A stretch of DNA of 64,000 bases, taken from Rhodopirellula islandica. Lineage in GTDB: Bacteria; Planctomycetota; Planctomycetia; Pirellulales; Pirellulaceae. Shown one piece after another: positions 62,201 to 64,000 of the stretch. The DNA is taken from contig NZ_LECT01000006.1 of the NCBI RefSeq assembly GCF_001027925.1, positions 248,001 through 312,000 on the forward strand. Reading direction: 5' to 3'. The notes beneath the pieces were generated by a model, which was not told where the DNA came from, ran no database searches, and saw only the letters and a list, made by a program, of their open reading frames with translations. The stretch's first letter is position 1; each line of letters starts with the position of its first letter. A program made the translations under genes and the position numbers.

Positions 62201-64000
62201 GCGGCGTGGCGTTGGCGATCGTGATGCTGGCACTGTCCCGGGCGGTCAGGACACCGGCTTGCGTGTTGGTGTTGGCTTCGATGAAAATCGATCCGGGAGC
62301 CGCGACGATGCTGGGCATTTCCACAAAGATCGCGTCGACGGATTGTTGGACTGGTTGTTGGGTGATACCCGCTCCCAAATCTTCCGCTGGCAGCAGCAGA
62401 CCCATCGCGTCGAGTTCATCGTTGATTTGGTCGAGTTGAACTTGGTATCTCGCGATGGCTTCGGCGTTGTTGCTGTGGGACCGCATCCAACTCAGGACGG
62501 TGTCGCGTTGCTTCACCAACAGGTTGCCGAGGTTTTCATACGACAACGTTGGCAGTGGCAGTTCAGCGTTCTTGATGACGTAGAACTTGCCTGAGAAATC
62601 GTTGCGAAGTTCTTCGGTGTGGTCGCTGTCGTAGGACGGCATGTCGACCTCATCAAGCAGCGAGGGGTCATTGGTCCAATCCGATTGTTCTTGGGCGCTA
62701 ACTGGCAACCAAGTCAAATTGTCCGAGTAGTTGGCCGTTTCGAGTATGACGGGGATGTTGGTTGCCTGATCCAATCGGTTGCCGGCGGAATCCGAAGGGC
62801 TGTAGCGGTAGTACTGGCCATCCACGCCGCCACCATTGGCATCGGCAACGGCTCGAACAATCGTTCCATAGTTCAAGAGAATCGGGATCGCATCGATGGT
62901 CAGTTTGGCGAACTCAAAAGGAACGTCCTCAGCGAGGTCCTCTTCGAAACTGAAACGTGTTTTTGCCCAATCCCGATCGGTGTCGGACAGAACGGGCGTC
63001 TGATCCGTGGCAAAGTCCAATCGCGTCCCGGCGTCGTGGTTGGTTTTATCCCACTCGACGTTGCCGATGGCCAAAACGGCTTGGTTGTACAAGCCGGCCG
63101 TGATCGTCGCTCCGGCATCCACATCGACTTCGCTGGTGCCGTTGATCGTGGTGTCGTTGGCGACCGTGTATCCATAGGGAACCAGAGACAGGCTCATGAC
63201 CATGCCTTCTGCCTTGCCCGTCACCGGAATGGCCTGCGCCCGATCGGCGATCAACAACACATCGCGATAGCCTTCGATTCTGGATCCGCTGGAAATATCG
63301 ACGGTGTTGTGCCAGTCAATGGTGACACTTGGGTCGCCGATGGTGATGCTCGGTCGCAACGAGATCGTGGTGACCTCCACGTCGGCGAGGTGGTCGATCA
63401 GGTTGGGGACTTGGAAGCTGTCACGGCCTGTTTGCAGGCGGACTTCGGAACCTCGGATCAGGGTGCCGTTGACGTCGATGCGGTTCTGAATGTCACTGGC
63501 GGAACTTGCGTTGACACCGCCCGCACTGGCGACCGAGGCAGACAACAGGCTGGCACTGGGCCGCAGCAAAATTTCGCCTTGGGAAGACATCGTGATATCA
63601 CCGCGACGGTTGATGATCGATGAGTCGCCAAGTGTGATCGCTGCGTCCGTGTTGGAATCGAGGTTGCTCAGCGCGGTGGACACCGCCAGACCCGCGATGG
63701 CTTCGAGGTGGATGCTGTCGTAAGCCGTGACCTCGACACCGACATCGATCTTCAAGTCGCCGATCTCCTCTCCGTCGACGATCACGCTCGAGTCGTCGCC
63801 GACGGTCACGGTTGCATCCACGCCGTCGGCGTCGGTGCCGATGTCCGTTTGGCTGGTCAAGACCACCAAGTTGCCGAGGGCCGCTGAACCAGAACGTAAA
63901 TTAGTGCCATCGTTCTGCTTGGTGACCGTGTTCTTGGCCGCGACGCTCAAGTTGGAAGCGGTGATGTTCGCTCGGTCGCCGATGGAAACATTGGCGTCGC
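47292..64000 (-). CDS. Giant RTX / adhesin-like surface protein, 5' end outside window
   Basis: At least 5,568 codons are open (TAG at 47292); the frame continues upstream past 64000, so the N-terminus is unseen. Order from the N-side: an adhesin-like region of beta-strand repeats (63950-57000) with recurrent VADxNGG..YYRY and NYSD..TWxxV modules; an LVVTV-type region (57000-54250); a very long RTX region (about 54250-48400) with hundreds of GGxGxDxxxG calcium-binding nonapeptides, interrupted by helical inserts (for example ALQASIDETQNSITGLMVG) and containing a tandem array at 51748-53115; a PKD-like domain (48000-48200); a final RTX block (47560-47700). Calcium-stabilised secretion by a type I system is typical; no such exporter is in the window. 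Confidence 0.9.
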   Translation of the reverse strand, partial: DANVSIGDRANITASNLSVAAKNTVTKQNDGTNLRSGSAALGNLVVLTSQTDIGTDADGVDATVTVGDDSSVIVDGEEIGDLKIDVGVEVTAYDSIHLEAIAGLAVSTALSNLDSNTDAAITLGDSSIINRRGDITMSSQGEILLRPSASLLSASVASAGGVNASSASDIQNRIDVNGTLIRGSEVRLQTGRDSFQVPNLIDHLADVEVTTISLRPSITIGDPSVTIDWHNTVDISSGSRIEGYRDVLLIADRAQAIPVTGKAEGMVMSLSLVPYGYTVANDTTINGTSEVDVDAGATITAGLYNQAVLAIGNVEWDKTNHDAGTRLDFATDQTPVLSDTDRDWAKTRFSFEEDLAEDVPFEFAKLTIDAIPILLNYGTIVRAVADANGGGVDGQYYRYSPSDSAGNRLDQATNIPVILETANYSDNLTWLPVSAQEQSDWTNDPSLLDEVDMPSYDSDHTEELRNDFSGKFYVIKNAELPLPTLSYENLGNLLVKQRDTVLSWMRSHSNNAEAIARYQVQLDQINDELDAMGLLLPAEDLGAGITQQPVQQSVDAIFVEMPSIVAAPGSIFIEANTNTQAGVLTARDSASITIANATPLMSIINDTTVMDNRRTAVVDGELKQFTPGHVYVNWVLPEGLPDGQGTGEISITFTPPDATAAELGLQNLPAGLQKDLYVNGDIVNQNGTVRISNPSGSINVAGEIRSAETIIQAGNQFTLNTPSFLHTNVDPRQYIDFAPLRAAVFNTDGHLKRDVFATTSDVNADGHNLATSISESRSAIVAQGDISVTARYLNINGLIQSGVDTITLNIDSDFNPGRTTESLIDASGNPLAGLSFTSDTSSTSIPVNGYFDAANNSIVIRELEPQGGHITLAGQILSTGGGKIVVADGYASLDVDNQSPFDIVFDSIDLTRDRIGEIVLIDSELLRRTTYKTTSAGMTELHEIGTLNSTPAGGLPPQIEYTPAPGTPTPTAASQLYYPGSSDQYSSATSGQVYLWIEGQEKTKTVVRVYEKKSFNLFGDNSFADLLEKDSGYSYQSIEFRDAQPILQSEVVVRPDEADFPDYVGDDQYTLTYEQKVDRNVSVSPEQTIIRVIADHNAGGTVGDYYRFAGSVTESIDLSKEDYADTSRWTSVARPASGTTDVYDSDYVNQSHHVEQWTTGGGWLRSKTVHSRVTVISGLTDYYTHTLIADRPIEITSVGQAGKPSLSIVSVGDVIFSGDVEVPAGSGVVITSTQGNIQTTGTSGFYGETPILTATVGNVFAHIETGHSPLTTTAGGDITIHGIGQTSAAADASLITIGNVTAGDDVYLNVAGGLVAENESSIVTGDHVQFRTRDGSVGGDSTLRVDTTSGLSAYASDDINVIEISGGLNLVSPTAYTDSVVAILSTSGDVTVTAASGDVVDGIIESDRAPTPEQIDAIDARQKLFGDAATAAAHEQIRQTEASKTRDYHNHWQTRIETQSVVPTIASTIHVAAIDSATGTITTVAPHGLASGSLIRFNNDGATGTGIVSGSLLYVVVTGANTLQLAPTRYDAAIAPDPGSGLSHEGIRLPIAAGTDPTAIQLERLAYAVTAEAGEPYGAVYNPDTIERLDDDTQASIIADRVFQATTTDSIITASLAHFLYPEAASTISPAAPTNNETLNVSATDVSLTASGRIGALLQPQTIHLANGLESLSDSERTAIQAARVGDVVGVHYRIYRYTGAASVDMQLDPDKLASLVSDDANWSVVTPDFNTTDNTDPIAIQTHQTVLVESPDDEYGWYEFIAADQDVTLSGEDFSDSSRWQLVTIAHNTSESFDAATGTSGAGASVTVSTGDLIEDRTIIERLRLHRTDDIDVEVTGSLIASAPQGVAIGGHGDLGVDSISSVSDVRVSATGSLIDQGTGSFAINAGGHLDISASTMGGVDLDSDFRIVTPGLTRLEAIGAMRVRATSGDLNLISGIAGGAMRISTDAGNLTISELTSDDSITLDANENLIGAPITSPTMVHLDAPTASIATGGDLTSNTQALRSKITGNFDANIGGNAYVNNLVDLHLNDVTVAGTLARLHSDMDVMLGRVNAPAAAVTITATGDILDGRETGTGGLPDADANVVANTLNLTASGGTAEIGSSDNPLEIDVAGQVDATADVTIRLAEVSGDLNIGRITADIADVLLWADANLIDAMNDTATNVAGRNITLNAGSGIGSDANDLKIDTHHNAATTEGRLSMEAGAPVFVTETTGGLIVDSIATTAGNTRLTVRDSSATGENLLLDSASSIDVASGSITFQVGDDVTVSEGASVTVSEEVVFEADHGNADLGTGSTIEIRQNIDAPVTRLHGGSDQDFVWLKNLNADRYHVDMRGGTDAIDIRLDQIGNERVSVTDSGNPDDGDDTLTIHTTLEDDTVLLRRNFMALLQLDGDDNPTANFERVDMDETINGRLRINAYAGNDSFFIDDNSTATTIDGGEGEDVFQVGQVFGSDPNAAGSAVNGVYPSGVMVGDEIATTEITLGYLSHGISKPMVIFGGAGEDEFSVYSNKASLRMEGESGDDTFVIRAFIIEGETVVEGGDGDDLVHYNINAPVSINGGEGTDRVVAIGSEGDDSFVITADGIYGAGLNINLDGVEEAFEIDGLEGDDSFFVLGTRAGATYTIVGGLGSDFISIGGDVTDTIVSGSDSGASSIINHGVESDDTDYAQAHIGGVGVTITGDDTGQETGIVSIVHSGGESSVIENAYDTSADFATNSIDNATRLAFDNYTIGMAVDRANYAGTKAYLTVSAAGASKTKGTESDPAKGIEVSLDGVTWQTALTLVFDSGSDANWKTPRTIYTRAIGDDVAEGETRAIINHTLIARTTSTNNTVQQRVANLNTLPIENLFVTVYDDDLGGLILRETEGGTTVLEGDLASGAGINDSYTVQLTSRPTADVTVLLHHDGQISTDAVADTLTFTPENWNVPQTVLITAVDDVDLRERVTSTITHEFSSSDPTFNPAHVIGSDTAPTIDVTVIDNATADALIVESDGRTVVSRDGLTIDSYTVRLTKAPTADVELPLILYGQTEVSVDGGSNWFGADQPPHLLFTSVNWMEEQTVLVRGDESFTPAAESQPTKSFTASPHTTSLMAGSIIVNGGSSGNSHDLTLAVMLPTETATEATGTNDFTNEAVQTDTLAVFNDGSAADDELNVTPTQLTGIGMSTAGITYQGLEVVEILMGSGNDTINVTGTAVGATTVIHGGGNRETSGVMGGDTFTVSGASPDGDAPLILLGDTFQDGTRYSSTSGISNGNAYSFADHGNDVFDISAANFGVVAYGGRGDDQINGGNGNDLLLGGSGNDVIVGGAGDDRMIGDTGLNANLKTRFDLAGLMLDGVYDPILAFAVANATSDFSTSDDMTLAGADRMTGGLGNDLIFGDHADITMGIVPAQPGDETFQNQDGIVPERRGLALLGLTNMQSMQTRSPMIGDDDEIAGESGNDRIFGGAGDDQINQTGGSFVFDPETGDDVIVGDGGRLVYTRADGLLTSPMALTTIETVDSGIGGIDMITAGDGSNVILGGAGGDQLHAGNDLLIDVVLGDEGRVTYDPNTGSILSVESTAPSMGGADSITGGQGMNVLVGGADADMIHGNAGNDLILGDSGMITFESGLLINIQTTSPDLGGSDTILAGEGNNIVFGGAGSDQITTGDDADTVLGDHGSATFDAGLLTHIQTSDPTLGGDDTILAGAGDNLVFGGAASDNLTTGDDDDTVLGDHGSATFDAGLLTHIQTSDPILGGDDTILAGAGDNLVFGGEGGDSITTTGGADILLGDGGEATFVAGALTSLQTTSPESGGNDTILAGEGSNIVFGGAASDNLTTGDDDDTVLGDHGSATFDAGLLTHIATSDPALGGDDTILAGTGDNLIFGGEGGDSITTTGGADILLGDGGEATFVAGALTSLQTTSPESGGDDTILAGEGSNIVFGGAANDNITTGDDDDTVLGDHGSATFEAGLLTRIQTSDPTLGGDDTILAGAGDNLFFGGEGGDSITTTGGADILLGDGGEATFVAGALTSLQTTSPESGGNDTILAGEGSNIVFGGAASDNITTGDDDDTVLGDHGSATFDAGLLTHIQTSDPTFGGDDTILAGAGDNLVFGGAEDDAITTGSGVDVVIGDGGQMTLTETGSRNQIRTIDPMQGGDDTIDVGDGDDIALGGNGNDVIEGRTGHDILLGDNGQMDYELDTTSPTYAPGTIDFVTTTDSGVGGADTIHGGIGDDMILGGTAGDQLFGEAGMDLIHGDNASLDFQITASGIVDVATVLAPTVGGRDSISGGDDDDTLIGGTDGDTIHGGGGFDVIFGDHATFTRAEALGAQLTSTFVAATDGGGNDVISGGDDDDIVYGGQGSDTIDGDAGDDDLVGGHNVAGGADADDLIHGGDDNDVILGDNARIQRTYGGVTRDSRQTYLAPMQSIVMRDVFAFDQDDLIGGNDELHGDAGLDHLRGQRGNDVMHGGEGDDELIGGLGADTISGDAGVDLILGDEGQILRGFNDDSTPRLNTDGSWHRDLLTEQIAHVTDIIPMDPSTLQNPPAELAAKLLAADRILFGALRTFDDVLLTDPLSGLSRNVAILMDIEADSNDTIFGGDGDDLVIGGRGDDTIDGGGDNDTLIGDFGVNTTSIIGDLSMMADSLRLIASESATLAGVNLSLPSGGHVIVPDMVAVPGDWLAEAPRWDRISGVNATLSEIANSDAIPTTDDVFINASILVTPTLVDRSAVNDGADTIFGGDGQDVIAGDSMIVQSELQSDVSALQASIDETQNSITGLMVGLNDMLLDQAVVDYEIRNLPIPSRNTDIGGDTIDGGNGDDTIVGDQMVMEMPETRVIPGDSELSDAAAIAENAASMMDYLEGLRTVASDAGTLIGVAHIGVIDTLLADAASQRPSLPAITGRNVDYVDTLEITIGEDDIRGGDGNDMLVGGDARVVAPMITGDLSDLPDTIVTPGLTTAELADLEVQLQTQTTAAETRLTQRRSTRAVDINEMLDNRTPLNRIAYVAEMDRNIDQDEISGGIGDDMVIGDNGVLVMPLVLNSPADAIATLELEKHVEKLLDQLAILDNAQVPTNVQTTEGRLARAAETSERLSQGSRHGHVDARWEIGNDDIDGDAGNDIVLGDHAAILAPRLIDAPSTSVDLRLAVYAIEGSDVNETFLMRSPELSGISLDFHEDTIQGDEGDDILLGGIGDDRVNGNDGDDVVLGGTGRNLVNGGAGINQVSEEGRNYPSLDDGDELGQRLFTTTSPQMTQWLLDAATSAATTETWTPGGLPPSDEGGTPVDPPATRTVAITAGSAGVVGQTLQFSANVTDAPDGATTEYTWEVKDSDGRGVHAGTGQSFTFVADEPGTYTITVETRDDVNGSGIASTTTVVAQNQLIPDPDNPGLFILVIGGSGEDDQVRLDTVRGKPNSIEVDLRLGKRTRVITTYDNLSRIEVYGGNGEDDLYGDRRSTIPVRFFGGDGDDKLSGGGGDDYLDGGRGNDRLYDRTGNDILIGGLGADQLDGGDGDDLIIMDWLTTVPGKTDADRLIAVWTDTSQTVINRVATLEDDLIAALSTDGSKDRSLSERGIDAYFASAEDDLRLRPGDDVVRII
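51748..53115. repeat. 171/342-bp near-identical tandem repeat array inside giant gene
   Basis: Eight 171-bp units (57 residues each) of two alternating types, A and B. Type A starts at the TTGTCACCGG landmark: 51748, 52090, 52432 and 52774 (exactly 342 bp apart), then another A directly at 52945 (171 bp), so one B unit is missing. Units differ at a few positions only. Protein units read DDTILAGAGDNLVFGG...TVLGDHGSATF (A) and ILAGEGSNIVFGG...ADILLGDGGEATF (B). Diverged copies flank the array on both sides. Confidence 0.85.

Noticed and set aside
1-64000. tRNA or rRNA genes, riboswitches, insertion sequences, integrases
   Set aside because: I found no cloverleaf ending with CCA, no conserved rRNA segment, and no transposase or integrase motifs; small non-coding RNAs cannot be excluded by eye.

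Overview
The window is a gene-dense, moderately GC-rich stretch that looks like a Planctomycetota chromosome, most plausibly Rhodopirellula or a close relative. This is inferred from the very large RTX/adhesin-like protein, the planctomycete-style exported proteins (YHS-like repeats, PepSY, SGNH hydrolase, DsrE with a Gly/Arg/Met-rich leader), Planctomycete/cyanobacterium-type ArsM and ArsS, and frequent short intergenic inverted repeats. No rRNA, tRNA, CRISPR array, transposase or integrase was recognised. Two genes are cut by the window edges: a membrane glycosyltransferase-like gene at the left and the giant surface protein at the right.

Layout. (1) 1-4377: a GT-C-like membrane protein and an exported DUF547 protein (both minus), divergent from an ArsM-type methyltransferase and the radical SAM protein ArsS; this is a likely organoarsenical (arsenosugar) locus. 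(2) 4529-8938: unrelated exported proteins, a sugar O-acetyltransferase and an SGNH hydrolase, with a long perfect inverted repeat at 6861-6919. (3) 9355-19019: a CzcCBA-type heavy-metal RND efflux system. czcC is plus and czcB-czcA are minus, and between them lie a sensor kinase and an NtrC-class response regulator. Sigma-54-like promoters lie before the kinase and before czcB, and both carry the same upstream dyad, giving a coherent regulatory circuit.

(4) 19365-38958: some 20 genes on the plus strand for sulfide/sulfane-sulfur handling. An ArsR-family regulator with a clear promoter, operator-like dyads and a terminator is followed by rhodanese-DUF2892, a TauE/SafE permease, persulfide dioxygenase-rhodanese, DUF1641, human-type sulfide:quinone oxidoreductase, a di-haem peroxidase, a DsrE-fusion protein and a DUF3365 haem lipoprotein. 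Next comes a tightly coupled cassette (27657-37916): exported rhodanese, SelD-partner-like flavoprotein, adaptor + RND pump, a BON-like small protein, a MacA-like adaptor + FtsX permease + ABC ATPase, and an exported methyltransferase. A thiosulfate-dehydrogenase-like cytochrome ends the block. Six of these junctions overlap by 4-8 nt and two more are stop-start fusions.

(5) 39284-44447: an arsenic operon arsD-arsA-arsE-arsF-arsG (plus) converging on acr3-arsR (minus). It combines ArsA/ArsD-assisted arsenite extrusion with the ArsEFG system known for aromatic arsenicals. An ATCGT-N6-ACGAT dyad occurs both in front of arsD and in the promoter of the sulfur-operon regulator. (6) 44659-47210: a Bcr/CflA-type MFS exporter, a nitroreductase and a TMEM14-like protein. 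(7) 47292-64000: one giant minus-strand gene (at least 5,568 codons here, 5' end outside). It encodes a surface/secreted protein with an adhesin-like N-terminal part, a very long RTX calcium-binding region with a near-identical 171/342-bp tandem array, and a PKD-like domain.

Taken together, the first 47 kb reads as a toxic-element island (arsenic, divalent metals, sulfide/persulfide) built from several independently regulated blocks, next to a giant surface-protein gene. Functional statements rest on sequence motifs read by eye; no database search was possible.
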